DNA from: Limimaricola soesokkakensis | GTDB taxonomy: Bacteria > Pseudomonadota > Alphaproteobacteria > Rhodobacterales > Rhodobacteraceae | DNA length: 64,000 bases | Direction: 5' to 3' | NCBI RefSeq assembly: GCF_900172345.1 | Contig: NZ_FWFY01000004.1 | Span: forward strand, 310,001 to 374,000 | Notes under the pieces: generated by a model | The model's database searches: none | The model's input: only the letters and a program-made list of their open reading frames with translations | What the model was told of the DNA's origin: nothing | Made by a program: the position numbers and the translations under genes | In this document: positions 7,224 through 16,810 of the stretch, piece by piece | Numbering within the stretch: position 1 is the first letter of the stretch | Layout of the letters: each line of letters begins with the position of its first letter

Positions 7224-8254
7224 GGCGCGCCCAGCATGTCGAAGAAAGCCACGGTGGCCGCGACCATCTCGTCGAGCCGCTCCGGCCCCTCGAAGGCGTC
7301 GAAGGCGTGGTCCATCTCCCTGAGCCACAGCTCCTCGCGCCCCTCATGCGCGGAGAGCAGCATCTCGGCCTGGGCCGGGTCGACGGTCGCGTCCTCGGTG
7401 CCCTGCGCCACGAAGAGCGGCCCGTCATAGCCCGCGATCTCGGCCACAGGATCGGCGGCGATGACGCCTTCGAAGAAGGGCTGGCCCAGCGTGATCTCCG
7501 CGCCCCAGGGCAGGGTCAGCTCGGTCGGCTCTTCCGACAGCACGCCCTCGGCCAGCGTCTCGGGGCCGAACAGCGTGGCGAAGGTGATCTGCGGATCGGC
7601 CACCGCCGCCCAGAGCGCCACCGCCTCGACCGGGGCGCCGCGCCCGGCGAGCGAGGCCGCGACCAGCCCGCCCTGGCTCCAGCCGATCAGGTAGAGCGGG
7701 CCACCGGCGCGGTCCTCGCTCTCGAGCCAGTCGAGCGCCGCCTGTGCGTCGGCGATCTGGCTTTCGAAGGTGGTATCGGCGAAGTCGAAGCCCTCCATGC
7801 TTTCGCCGGAGCCGCGGAAATCGATGCGCAGGCTGGCATAGCCCGCCTCGGCCAGAAGCCGGGCCGTGCGGCGGAACACGCCCTCCTCCACCCCCGCGAT
7901 GTCGAGCTCGTTGCGGTCGCCGGTAAAGCCGTGCAGCAGCAGCACCGTGGGCGCGGGGCCCTCGGGGGGCAGCGCCAGCGTGCCGTAGACCGGCGTGCCC
8001 TCGACCTCGAAGGAGACCCGGTCCGATAGCCCGGCGCGCCCGTCCGAAAGCGGCAGCGGGCGCGGCCAAGGCGCGGTGATCATCAGCGTGGAAAGGTCGA
8101 TCCCGGACGCGGCGTCCGCGTCCGGCTCGGCGCTCCCAAGCGGCTCGGACAGCTGCGATTCGGTCGTGTCGGCCTCGGACGTCTCCGCCTCTTGGGCAAT
8201 GAGCGGGGCGGCGAGAAGCGCCGCGCCGATGAGGGCGAGAAACGGCTTGGTCAT
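7220..8254 (-). CDS. secreted alpha/beta hydrolase (dienelactone-hydrolase/acyl-peptidase-like)
   Basis: 344 residues with a signal peptide (MTKPFLALIGAALLAAPLIAQ) and an acidic linker before the fold. Alpha/beta hydrolase landmarks: oxyanion-hole HGFTG (near residue 109), the nucleophile elbow GWSQGG (near 189), an acid loop in VAQGTEDATVDP (near 285), and a late His in MDHAFDAFEG (near 316). The family hydrolyses esters or amides; the substrate cannot be told. A TTGACA-17-CCCTAT promoter-like pair lies 30-60 bp upstream. The stop overlaps the convergent RNase T2 gene, so both ends share CTAG. Confidence 0.85.
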   Translation of the reverse strand: MTKPFLALIGAALLAAPLIAQEAETSEADTTESQLSEPLGSAEPDADAASGIDLSTLMITAPWPRPLPLSDGRAGLSDRVSFEVEGTPVYGTLALPPEGPAPTVLLLHGFTGDRNELDIAGVEEGVFRRTARLLAEAGYASLRIDFRGSGESMEGFDFADTTFESQIADAQAALDWLESEDRAGGPLYLIGWSQGGLVAASLAGRGAPVEAVALWAAVADPQITFATLFGPETLAEGVLSEEPTELTLPWGAEITLGQPFFEGVIAADPVAEIAGYDGPLFVAQGTEDATVDPAQAEMLLSAHEGREELWLREMDHAFDAFEGPERLDEMVAATVAFFDMLGAP

Positions 8255-8286
8255 GGCGGGTCTCCGGGGGGCGCGTCAGCCGCCCG

Positions 8287-8315
8287 ATAGGGCGGCCATG
8301 GCGCCCGGCTGTCAA
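8287..8315 (-). promoter_or_regulatory. putative promoter of the secreted hydrolase gene
   Basis: On the minus strand TTGACA (8315-8310) is followed after 17 bp by CCCTAT (8292-8287). The perfect -35 hexamer sits just after the pckA terminator hairpin. The start codon is at 8254. Confidence 0.4.
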
Positions 8316-8316
8316 G

Positions 8317-8350
8317 CGTTCCGCGGGGGCCTCCCCTCCCCCGCGGAACG
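8317..8350 (-). terminator. pckA terminator stem-loop
   Basis: CGTTCCGCGGGGG (8317-8329) and CCCCCGCGGAACG (8338-8350) form a perfect 13-bp stem with an 8-nt loop, 13 nt past the pckA stop. No T-run follows, so termination may be Rho-assisted or the stem may protect the mRNA 3' end. Confidence 0.65.
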
Positions 8351-8362
8351 GGTGCGCAGGCC

Positions 8363-9961
<1,599 letters not shown>

Positions 9962-10278
9962 CTGACCGGCTCCTTTGATCGGGGTCGCCTTCCGACCCGG
10001 TGCAAAGGGCTTAACACGATGATTTCCAAGGCGGCCATCCAGTTAGCGCAACCAGCCGGACTGTTAGCGCAACCGCCCCACCGCCGCGCCTGCCGCTAGG
10101 GCAGGAGCGCTTTGGAGAGGTCGAAAAGGTGAGGCATTTTAGCCATTGGTTATTCCATTTCGGCACAAATAAGGCGTCTTCAGGGCCACGATTCGCTGTC
10201 CGCCCTTGATCTGCGAGGGTCAAACCGGGATGACAAAGCAAGGTCCAAGAAGAGAATCCGAGCAGGAAAGGGATTTCG
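9962..10278. other. 317-bp divergent regulatory region pckA / chvI
   Basis: No gene seen. It holds two exact copies of GTTAGCGCAACC about 80-115 bp upstream of pckA and an AT-richer stretch (about 10135-10175) suitable for promoters. GGAAAGGG precedes the chvI start. Spacing suggests the repeats serve pckA and the AT-rich part serves chvI, but this is inference. Confidence 0.6.
10042..10074. promoter_or_regulatory. tandem operator-like repeats upstream of pckA
   Basis: GTTAGCGCAACC occurs at 10042-10053 and again at 10063-10074, start-to-start 21 bp (two helical turns), with GTT-N5-AAC partial symmetry. LacI-family operators often have a central CG and flanking TTA/TAA. PckR in Sinorhizobium and CceR in Rhodobacter are LacI-type regulators of pckA, so a CceR-like site is a reasonable guess. 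Confidence 0.45.
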
Positions 10279-10980
10279 ATGTCGAGAATCGCGCTGGTGG
10301 ATGACGATCGAAACATCCTGACTTCGGTGTCGATGACGCTCGAAGCCGAGGGCTTCGAGGTCGAGACCTACAATGACGGCCAGATGGCGCTCGACGCCTT
10401 CAACAAGAAGCTGCCCGACATGGCCGTGCTCGACATCAAGATGCCGCGCATGGACGGCATGGATCTGCTGCAGCGGCTGCGCCAGAAGACGCAGATGCCG
10501 GTGATCTTCCTCACCTCCAAGGATGACGAGATCGACGAGGTGCTCGGCCTGCGCATGGGCGCCGACGACTACGTCAAGAAACCCTTCAGCCAGCGCCTGC
10601 TGGTGGAGCGCATCCGGGCGCTGCTGCGCCGCCAGGAAGCGATCTCGGGCGAGACCGTCGAGGTCACCGAGGAGAACAAGGTGATGGAGCGCGGCCAGCT
10701 CACCATGGACCCGCTGCGCCACGCCGTGACCTGGAAGGGCAAGGACGTGTCGCTCACCGTGACTGAGTTCCTGCTGCTTCAGGCGCTGGCGCAGCGTCCG
10801 GGCTTCGTCAAGAGCCGCGACCAGCTGATGGACGTGGCCTATGACGATCAGGTCTATGTGGATGACCGCACCATCGACAGCCACATCAAGCGGCTGCGCA
10901 AGAAGATGCGCAACGCCGATCCCGACTTCTCGGCTATCGAAACCCTCTATGGCATCGGCTATCGCTACAACGAGGAATAA
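10279..10980 (+). CDS. chvI: response regulator ChvI (OmpR/PhoB family)
   Basis: 233 residues. Receiver domain with the acidic pocket (LVDDDRN near residue 8), phospho-acceptor Asp in [12 protein letters not shown] (near 52), Thr in FLTSKDD and Lys in YVKKPF (near 101). A C-terminal winged helix follows, with [22 protein letters not shown] and [15 protein letters not shown]. ChvI is the essential or near-essential regulator of envelope and acid stress in Rhizobiales (ExoS/ChvG-ChvI) and is usually fed by ChvG. Its neighbours are chvG 29 nt downstream and divergent pckA, the conserved order. Confidence 0.95.
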   Translation: MSRIALVDDDRNILTSVSMTLEAEGFEVETYNDGQMALDAFNKKLPDMAVLDIKMPRMDGMDLLQRLRQKTQMPVIFLTSKDDEIDEVLGLRMGADDYVKKPFSQRLLVERIRALLRRQEAISGETVEVTEENKVMERGQLTMDPLRHAVTWKGKDVSLTVTEFLLLQALAQRPGFVKSRDQLMDVAYDDQVYVDDRTIDSHIKRLRKKMRNADPDFSAIETLYGIGYRYNEE

Positions 10981-11009
10981 GAGAGGTCGTCCCGGAGCAT
11001 GAGCGCATC

Positions 11010-12746
11010 ATGACCGCCGCCCCCAAGATCGACGTGCGGGACCTGAACTCGGTCCGGCGCGCCGCCCGCGGCGGGTCCGAAACGCGCGAGCGGGTGCTGC
11101 TGGGCGAGGATTGGGTCACGCCCGAAAACGGGGCCGAGCGGCCGCGCCGCCGCCGCAGGCTGGTGCAGCTCAACCGCTCGCCGCTGGCGCGCAAGATCAT
11201 CACCTTCAACCTGATCGCGCTGCTGCTGCTGGTCGCGGGAATGCTCTATCTCGCGCCGTCGCGCGACAACCTCGCGTTCCAGCGTGCCTCGTCGCTGGTG
11301 AGCCAAGCCGAGCTGATCGCCGACCTGTTCGAGGTGCAGCTGCCGGCCGGCGCGCCGGTCAACCTGATCACCGGCGACGGCATCGACGTCGAGGCGAGCC
11401 TCGCGGCGCTCGATCTGCGCGACGGCATCGAGCTGCGGGTCTTCGACGCCTCGGGCCAGCTCGCCGGCGAGACCGCGGCGCAGGGCCGCGAGGCGGTGAG
11501 CGGACTCGACCTTGGGACCGGCGGCACGGTGCTGACAGATCTGCTCAATTCCGGATGGGAGGCGCTGGCCGGGCTGCTGTCACCCGCGAGCGCCCCGCCC
11601 CCCGCCTTCGGCACCGCCGACGCGGCGCGGGCGCTGGTGTCGCCGGCGCTGGCTGGCGGCACCGCGGTGCAGACCCGGACCGACGCGCAGGGCCGCACCA
11701 TCTTCGCGGTGGCGACGCCGATCGAGCAGGGCCGCCGCGCCGTCGGCGTGGTCGCCGTCACCTCGGCGGCGGGCGAGATCGACGCGCTGGTGCGGCGCGA
11801 GCGCGAGCAGGTGCTGCAGATGTTCGTCATCGGCATGCTGGTCTCGATCGGGCTCAGCCTCGTGCTCGCCTCGACCATCGCCAACCCGCTCTCCGAGCTG
11901 GCCGCCGCCGCCGAGACCGGGCGCGACCGCAACGCCCGCAAATTCGCCCCCACCAAGGTGCGAATCCCCGACCTCACCGCCCGGCCCGACGAGATCGGCC
12001 GCCTCTCGGCGGCGCTCAGGGGCATGGTGGCCGCGCTCTACGACCGGATCGAGGGCAACGAGCAGTTCGCCGCCGACGTGGCGCACGAGATCAAGAATCC
12101 GCTGGCCTCGCTGCGCTCGGCCGTGGGAAGCCTGCGCGTGGTCAAGCGCGAGGATCACCGTGAAAAGCTTCTCGACGTCATCGAGCACGACGTGCGCCGG
12201 CTCGACCGGCTGGTCTCGGACATCTCCAACGCCTCGCGGCTCGACGCCGAGCTGGTGAAGGAGGAAGAGGAGAGCTTCGACCTGCTGAAGATGCTGTCGA
12301 ACCTCAACGATTTCCTCGGCCGCGAAGCCGCACTGAAGGGCATCGACTTCATCGCCGACCTGCCGTCGCGACCGATCCACATCCAGGGCCTCGAGGGCCG
12401 TCTGGCGCAGGTCTTCGTCAACCTGATCACCAACGCCATCTCGTTTTGCGAGGATGGCGACGCAATCCGGATCTGGGCCCGCCAGCGCGAGAACCGGGTG
12501 CTCGTCGTGGTCGAGGATACCGGCCCCGGCATCCCCGAGGAGGCGCTGACCAAGATCTTCCAGCGCTTCTATTCGGAGCGCCCCGAGCAGCAGTTCGGCA
12601 ACAATTCCGGCCTCGGCCTCGCCATCTCCAAGCAGATTGTCGAGGCGCATGGCGGCGTGATCTGGGCCGAAAACATCCGGCCGACCGAGGCCGATCCGAC
12701 CTCGGAGCCGCTGGGCGCCCGCTTCGTCGTGGGTCTTCCGATCTGA
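11010..12746 (+). CDS. chvG: sensor histidine kinase ChvG
   Basis: 578 residues. A basic cytoplasmic N-terminus (PRRRRRLVQLNRSP) precedes membrane segment 1 (about 64-83), then a periplasmic sensor (about 84-268), segment 2 (about 270-290), HAMP, and a HisKA box with phospho-His in DVAHEIKNPLASLRS (near 359). The ATPase domain shows an N-box (NLITNAISFC), G1 (VEDTGPGIP), F-box (FQRFY) and G2 (NSGLGLAISKQ). ChvG senses periplasmic stress and phosphorylates ChvI. A five-codon ATG...TGA (10999-11013) overlaps the start, possibly assisting initiation. The stop codon overlaps the presumed CTG start of hprK. Confidence 0.95.
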   Translation: MTAAPKIDVRDLNSVRRAARGGSETRERVLLGEDWVTPENGAERPRRRRRLVQLNRSPLARKIITFNLIALLLLVAGMLYLAPSRDNLAFQRASSLVSQAELIADLFEVQLPAGAPVNLITGDGIDVEASLAALDLRDGIELRVFDASGQLAGETAAQGREAVSGLDLGTGGTVLTDLLNSGWEALAGLLSPASAPPPAFGTADAARALVSPALAGGTAVQTRTDAQGRTIFAVATPIEQGRRAVGVVAVTSAAGEIDALVRREREQVLQMFVIGMLVSIGLSLVLASTIANPLSELAAAAETGRDRNARKFAPTKVRIPDLTARPDEIGRLSAALRGMVAALYDRIEGNEQFAADVAHEIKNPLASLRSAVGSLRVVKREDHREKLLDVIEHDVRRLDRLVSDISNASRLDAELVKEEEESFDLLKMLSNLNDFLGREAALKGIDFIADLPSRPIHIQGLEGRLAQVFVNLITNAISFCEDGDAIRIWARQRENRVLVVVEDTGPGIPEEALTKIFQRFYSERPEQQFGNNSGLGLAISKQIVEAHGGVIWAENIRPTEADPTSEPLGARFVVGLPI

Positions 12747-13177
12747 CCGGGACGGCGCCTCTCTCCCTTCATGCGAGCTGCGTCGCATGGCAGGGGCGTG
12801 GGGTGCTGATCACCGGCCCGTCGGGCAGCGGCAAGTCCGCGCTTGCCCTTGAATTGATGGCCTATGGCTGCGATCTCGTGGCCGACGACCGCACGCTGGT
12901 CTATGTCGGCGCCGATGGCGGTCTGCGCGCCACCTGCCCCGCCGCGATCGCCGGGCTGATCGAGGCGCGCGGCGTCGGGCTGCTCGAGGCGCGGCCCACA
13001 GGCCCCGCAGCGCCGTGCCTCGCGGTGGCGCTCGACCGCCCCGAGACCGAACGTCTCCCCCCGAAACGTTGCGTCACCTATCTGGGCTGTTCCCTCCCTT
13101 TGCTTCACAACATTGGGACAGGCCATTTCGCGCCGGCGATCCTGCAGTATCTCAAGGCAGGACGGAGAGAGCCATGA
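12743..13177 (+). CDS. hprK: short alphaproteobacterial HPr kinase/phosphorylase
   Basis: About 144 residues, equal to only the C-terminal catalytic half of Firmicutes HprK, as usual in Alphaproteobacteria. Walker [11 protein letters not shown] is near residue 26; [10 protein letters not shown] and [13 protein letters not shown] follow the HprK fold. It phosphorylates a Ser of HPr (HPr is encoded downstream). The conserved N-terminus ([20 protein letters not shown]) has no ATG/GTG/TTG before it in frame; CTG 12743, overlapping the chvG TGA as CTGA, is the best start, with GTG 12803 as a shorter alternative that would cut the first strand. The 3' end overlaps rapZ by 4 nt (ATGA). Confidence 0.88.
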   Translation: MTGTAPLSLHASCVAWQGRGVLITGPSGSGKSALALELMAYGCDLVADDRTLVYVGADGGLRATCPAAIAGLIEARGVGLLEARPTGPAAPCLAVALDRPETERLPPKRCVTYLGCSLPLLHNIGTGHFAPAILQYLKAGRREP

Positions 13178-14133
13178 TACCCGACCCTGCCCTAGCCCTT
13201 GCCCCGGCCGGTTCCCGGTCCCGCGCGCCCGATGAGGGGCGCCAGAACCTCGTGCTGGTCACCGGCCCGTCCGGCGCCGGGCGCACCACCGCGATCAACG
13301 TGCTCGAGGATCTCGGCTTCGAGGTGATCGACAATCTCCCGTTGTCGCTGCTGCCCCGGCTGCTCGAGGGGCCGCCGCTGTCGCATCCGCTCGCGCTCGG
13401 TCTCGACGTGCGCAACCGCGATTTCACGACCGACGCGCTGATCGACGCGATCGACCGGCTGGCGCAGCGCCCGGAGTTGGCGCTCCAGGTGCTCTATCTC
13501 GACTGCGACGAGGACGTGCTGGTACAGCGCTATTCCGAGACGCGGCGCCGCCACCCCCTGGCACCGGCAGACAGCCCGGCGGCCGGCATCGCCCGGGAAC
13601 GCGAATTGCTGGTACCGGTGCGGGCCCGGGCCGACGTGCTGCTCGACAGCTCCGGCCTGTCGCCGCACGATCTGCGAGCCGAGATCGAGCGCTGGTTCGC
13701 GCCGCCGGAGGGACGGACGCTGGCAGTGACGCTGCACAGCTTTTCCTACAAGCGCGGCCTGCCGCGCGGGCTCGACCTGGTGATCGACTGCCGGTTCCTG
13801 CGCAACCCGCATTGGGAGCCGGAACTGCGGCCGCTGGACGGACGCGACGCCGCCGTCGATGCGCATGTCGCGGGCGATCCCCGCTTTGACGACTTCTTCA
13901 CCTCGATGTGCGATTTTCTGATACCGTTGCTTCCCGCCTATCACGCCGAGGGCAAGACGCATCTGTCGATCGGCTTCGGCTGCACGGGCGGGCAACACCG
14001 GTCGGTCGCCGTGACCGAACGGTTGGCCAAGGCCCTTGCGAAGGAGGGATGGCAGGTGTCTAAACGTCACAGGGAGCTGGAACGCCGCGCCGGGACAGGG
14101 AGCCCGACGACCGTACGGGGACAAGTCGCGTGA
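13174..14133 (+). CDS. rapZ: RNase adapter protein RapZ
   Basis: 319 residues. P-loop [18 protein letters not shown] near residue 30, with Arg in place of the Walker Lys, seen in many alphaproteobacterial members. Then [37 protein letters not shown], the [27 protein letters not shown] segment and C-terminal [21 protein letters not shown]. In E. coli RapZ binds glucosamine-6-phosphate and sRNAs; in Alphaproteobacteria its role with the PTS genes is less clear. ATG overlaps the hprK stop (ATGA) and its own stop overlaps the GTG of the EIIA gene. Confidence 0.94.
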   Translation: MIPDPALALAPAGSRSRAPDEGRQNLVLVTGPSGAGRTTAINVLEDLGFEVIDNLPLSLLPRLLEGPPLSHPLALGLDVRNRDFTTDALIDAIDRLAQRPELALQVLYLDCDEDVLVQRYSETRRRHPLAPADSPAAGIARERELLVPVRARADVLLDSSGLSPHDLRAEIERWFAPPEGRTLAVTLHSFSYKRGLPRGLDLVIDCRFLRNPHWEPELRPLDGRDAAVDAHVAGDPRFDDFFTSMCDFLIPLLPAYHAEGKTHLSIGFGCTGGQHRSVAVTERLAKALAKEGWQVSKRHRELERRAGTGSPTTVRGQVA

Positions 14134-14549
14134 TCGGAATCGTCATCGTGGCCCATGGTGGGCTCGCACGCGAATATCTCGCCGCCGTGGAACACGTCGT
14201 GGGCCACCAGACCGGCGTCATCGCCATCACCATCCTGCCCGACGACGACCGCGCCGCCAAGCAGGAGGAGATCTGCGTCGCCGCCGACAGCGTCGATACC
14301 GGCGACGGGGTGGTGATCGTGACCGACATGTTCGGCGGCTCGCCTTCGAACCTGTCGCTCAGGGCCTGCTCGGTCTCGGATCGGCGGATTCTCTACGGCG
14401 CCAACCTCCCAATGCTCATCAAGCTCGCCAAGTCGCGCGGCAAGACCGTCCCCGAGGCGGTGCGCGCGGCGCTCACGGCGGGGCGTAAATACATCGACAG
14501 CCTGATCGTCGATGCAGGACTGCAGACGGAGACACGTACCGGAACATGA
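14130..14549 (+). CDS. PTS EIIA component of the mannose type (regulatory PTS)
   Basis: 139 residues. Phosphorylatable His 9 lies in [14 protein letters not shown], the EIIA-Man active site; [19 protein letters not shown] is the second conserved segment. No EIIB, EIIC or EIID genes are nearby, so this is most likely a regulatory phosphate acceptor rather than part of sugar uptake. GTG start overlaps the rapZ stop (GTGA), and the gene's stop overlaps ptsH (ATGA), so the whole hprK-rapZ-EIIA-HPr set should be translationally coupled. Confidence 0.93.
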   Translation: MIGIVIVAHGGLAREYLAAVEHVVGHQTGVIAITILPDDDRAAKQEEICVAADSVDTGDGVVIVTDMFGGSPSNLSLRACSVSDRRILYGANLPMLIKLAKSRGKTVPEAVRAALTAGRKYIDSLIVDAGLQTETRTGT

Positions 14550-14818
14550 CGACCTCGAGACGCCTGCAGATCATCAACGTAAAGGGCTTGCACGCCCGCG
14601 CCTCCGCCAAGCTCGCTGAAACCGTCGAATCCTTCGACGCCGAGGCGACGGTCAGCCGGGACGGTCTCTCGACCACCGGTGACAGCATCATGGGGCTTCT
14701 CATGCTCGCCGCCTCGCGCGGCACCTGGATCGACGTCGAAACCTCGGGCGCCGAGGCCGAGCGTCTCGCCGATGCGATCGAGGCGCTGGTCGCGGACTGC
14801 TTCGGCGAAGGGGGCTGA
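14546..14818 (+). CDS. ptsH: phosphocarrier protein HPr
   Basis: 90 residues. The EI-dependent phosphorylation site is His 16 in VKGLHARAS; the regulatory Ser is Ser 47 in TGDSIMGLLML, the target of HprK. With HprK three genes upstream, the complete Ser-phosphorylation branch is encoded in one operon, while enzyme I must lie elsewhere. Last gene of the chvI-to-ptsH run; a hairpin formed by AGGGGGCT/AGCCCCCT wraps its stop codon. Confidence 0.95.
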   Translation: MTTSRRLQIINVKGLHARASAKLAETVESFDAEATVSRDGLSTTGDSIMGLLMLAASRGTWIDVETSGAEAERLADAIEALVADCFGEGG

Positions 14819-14826
14819 AGCCCCCT
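14809..14826 (+). terminator. terminator hairpin over the ptsH stop codon
   Basis: AGGGGGCT (14809-14816) and AGCCCCCT (14819-14826) form a compact hairpin that contains the TGA at 14816-14818. It is followed by CCCCTTCC. It likely ends the chvIG-PTS operon. Confidence 0.55.
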
Positions 14827-14862
14827 CCCCTTCCGCATCGAAGACCTCAGACCTTGCCCGCT

Positions 14863-15738
14863 TCAGCGGGTCGGCACCGGCGTTTCGCCGCGATAATCGT
14901 AGAAGCCGCGCTTGGTCTTGCGGCCGAGCCAGCCCGCCTCGACGTATTTCGTCAGCAGCGGACAGGGCCGGTACTTGGTGTCCGCCAACCCGTCATGCAG
15001 CACGTTCATGATCGCGAGGCAGGTGTCGAGCCCGATGAAATCGGCCAGCTCCAGCGGCCCCATCGGGTGATTCGCCCCGAGCTTGAGCGAGGTGTCGATC
15101 GAGGACACCGAGCCCACCCCCTCGTAAAGCGTGTAGACCGCCTCGTTGATCATCGGCATCAGGATGCGGTTGACGATGAAGGCCGGGAAGTCCTCGGAGG
15201 TCGCCGCCGTCTTGCCGAGCCGCTCAACTACATCGAGGCAGGCGCGGAACGTCTCGTCGTCGGTGGCGATGCCACGGATCAGCTCGACCAGCTGCATCAC
15301 CGGCACCGGATTCATGAAGTGGAAGCCCATGAACTTCTCGGGCCGGTCGGTGCGCGAGGCGAGCCGGGTGATCGAGATCGACGAGGTGTTCGAGGTCAGG
15401 ATCGTGTGCGGCGCCAGATGCGGCACCAGCTCCTCGAAGATCGCGGTCTTCACTACCTCGCGCTCGGTCGCGGCCTCGATGATCAGGTCGCAGGGACCCA
15501 GATCGATCAGGGTCTGCGTGGTCGAGATCCGGCCCAGCGCCTCGGACTTCTCGGCCTCGCTCAGCGTCCCCTTGGAAATCTGCCGGTCGAGGTTGCGCCC
15601 GATCAGCGCCACCGCCTGTTGCAGCGCCTCGGCGCTGATGTCGGTCAGCACCACCTCGTAGCCCGCCCGCGCAAAGACATGGGCGATGCCGTTGCCCATC
15701 TGCCCCGCGCCCACAACGCCCACCTTCTCGATCGCCAT
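14863..15738 (-). CDS. 3-hydroxybutyryl-CoA dehydrogenase
   Basis: 291 residues beginning MAIEKVGVVGAGQMGNGIAHVFARAG, a Rossmann GxGxxG at 9-14 for NAD(P). The active-site segment GFHFMNPVPVMQLVELIRG (His near 140), the ENPVPVM-like strand and C-terminal dimer helices (NHPMGPLELADFIGLDTCL, WLGRKTKRGFYDY) are standard. It oxidises (S)-3-hydroxybutyryl-CoA to acetoacetyl-CoA in fatty-acid or butyrate metabolism. AAGGA lies 8 nt before ATG 15738; a longer upstream reading frame is not coding-like. Usually near etfAB in Rhodobacteraceae; that context is not visible here. Confidence 0.94.
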   Translation of the reverse strand: MAIEKVGVVGAGQMGNGIAHVFARAGYEVVLTDISAEALQQAVALIGRNLDRQISKGTLSEAEKSEALGRISTTQTLIDLGPCDLIIEAATEREVVKTAIFEELVPHLAPHTILTSNTSSISITRLASRTDRPEKFMGFHFMNPVPVMQLVELIRGIATDDETFRACLDVVERLGKTAATSEDFPAFIVNRILMPMINEAVYTLYEGVGSVSSIDTSLKLGANHPMGPLELADFIGLDTCLAIMNVLHDGLADTKYRPCPLLTKYVEAGWLGRKTKRGFYDYRGETPVPTR

Positions 15739-15873
15739 CTGCCAGTTCCTTCTCCCGATTCGGCCGCACCATAGGTCCGCAGCCGCCCCGCTCACAAGCG
15801 CCGGAGGGCGCTTAGCGGTCTGGCAAGCCTTTCCTGCTCTGATCCTCGGCGGGAAAATGGGTTGGGGTGCACC

Positions 15874-16623
15874 ATGAGGCACGAAACGATCGGCTTGGCC
15901 GGCCTGCGGATCATGCGCGGCCGCTACGGAAATTCGCGGCTTGAGGTAAGGGCGCCGTTGCGACGGCTCGACCGGGCCTATATCGCCTGCGCGGGCAGCA
16001 CCGAGACCTTCGGTCCGGATCTGGCGCAGCCCTTTCCGGCCCTGCTGGAGCAGGAGCTGAACCTTCCTTGCGTCAATCTCGGGACGTTGAACGCCGGGCC
16101 CGGGGCGCTGTTCGGCGACGCGGCCCTGCTGGCGCTGTGCAACGGCGCCGATCGGGTGGTGCTGCAACTCACCGGGGCGCAGGGGCTGGGCAATCGCTTC
16201 TATACCGTGCACCCGCGCCGCAACGACCGCTTCCTGCGGGCCTCGGCCAAGCTGCGCGCACTCTATCCGGAGATCGACTTCACCGATTTCTGCTTCGTGC
16301 GCCACATGCTCGAAACCCTGCACCGCAAGGATCCGGGGCGGTTCGACGCGGTACGCGACGAACTGCGCGCCGCTTGGACCATGCGGATGCGCGGCCTGTT
16401 CGATCGCATCGAGGTGCCGGTGACACTGGTGGCGCTGCCGCGGCGGTTGGGCCACGGGCGTCTCGGCCGCGACCCGCTCTTCGTGACCCCGGCGATGATC
16501 GACGCCCTGCGCCCGCTGGCGCAGGGCGTCGTGGTGGTGCCCTGCGACGCGGGGACCGAGGCGGCGCAGCACCGGCGGGTCGCTCTAGATCTGGCGCGCA
16601 GCCTCACGGCCAAGGCCGGCTGA
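15874..16623 (+). CDS. DUF6473 family protein (SGNH-like start)
   Basis: 249 residues. The segment DRAYIACAGSTETFGPDLAQPFPALLEQEL resembles the first block of SGNH hydrolase-type folds and the DUF6473 family of Rhodobacteraceae; ASPLL-like and PRRNDRFLRASAKL segments are also family-typical. No clear catalytic His-Asp pair can be assigned, so enzymatic function is not claimed. No membrane segment. ATG 15874 (MRHETIGLAGL) is chosen; an in-frame TTG at 15862 would add four residues. GGGGTG lies just upstream. Divergent from the dehydrogenase gene. Confidence 0.75.
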   Translation: MRHETIGLAGLRIMRGRYGNSRLEVRAPLRRLDRAYIACAGSTETFGPDLAQPFPALLEQELNLPCVNLGTLNAGPGALFGDAALLALCNGADRVVLQLTGAQGLGNRFYTVHPRRNDRFLRASAKLRALYPEIDFTDFCFVRHMLETLHRKDPGRFDAVRDELRAAWTMRMRGLFDRIEVPVTLVALPRRLGHGRLGRDPLFVTPAMIDALRPLAQGVVVVPCDAGTEAAQHRRVALDLARSLTAKAG

Positions 16624-16760
16624 GGGTTGCGCCACGGGACCGCCGCGCAGGGGCCCGGCACTTGCGACAGCGCGCCGGCTCTGCGATCATCTGGCCCAAG
16701 GGGCTCGCGGACGCCTCGTGAGGCTCAGGCCACCGTTTCGCATCCTCGTCACGTTGGACC

Positions 16761-16777
16761 GGCAGGTTCGGCCTGCC
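16761..16777 (+). other. stem-loop in the chrB upstream region
   Basis: GGCAGG (16761-16766), loop TTCGG, CCTGCC (16772-16777), 34 nt before the chrB start. It may end the upstream gene's mRNA or lie in the chrBA leader; nothing else is recognised in 16624-16810. Confidence 0.35.
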
Positions 16778-16810
16778 GCACGGCCGCCCCCGGCCGGGAA
16801 AGGATGCCAG

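Noticed and set aside
10999-11013. Five-codon ATG...TGA overlapping the chvG start as a regulatory peptide
   Set aside because: Too short to judge; could be chance. Mentioned only as a possible helper of chvG initiation.
12743-12802. GTG 12803 as the start of hprK
   Set aside because: It would delete the first strand of the HprK core directly before Walker A; kept only as an alternative to CTG 12743.
15739-16572. Upstream extension of the 3-hydroxybutyryl-CoA dehydrogenase frame
   Set aside because: It is antisense to the DUF6473 gene and lacks homology-like sequence; the GxGxxG start is at 15738.
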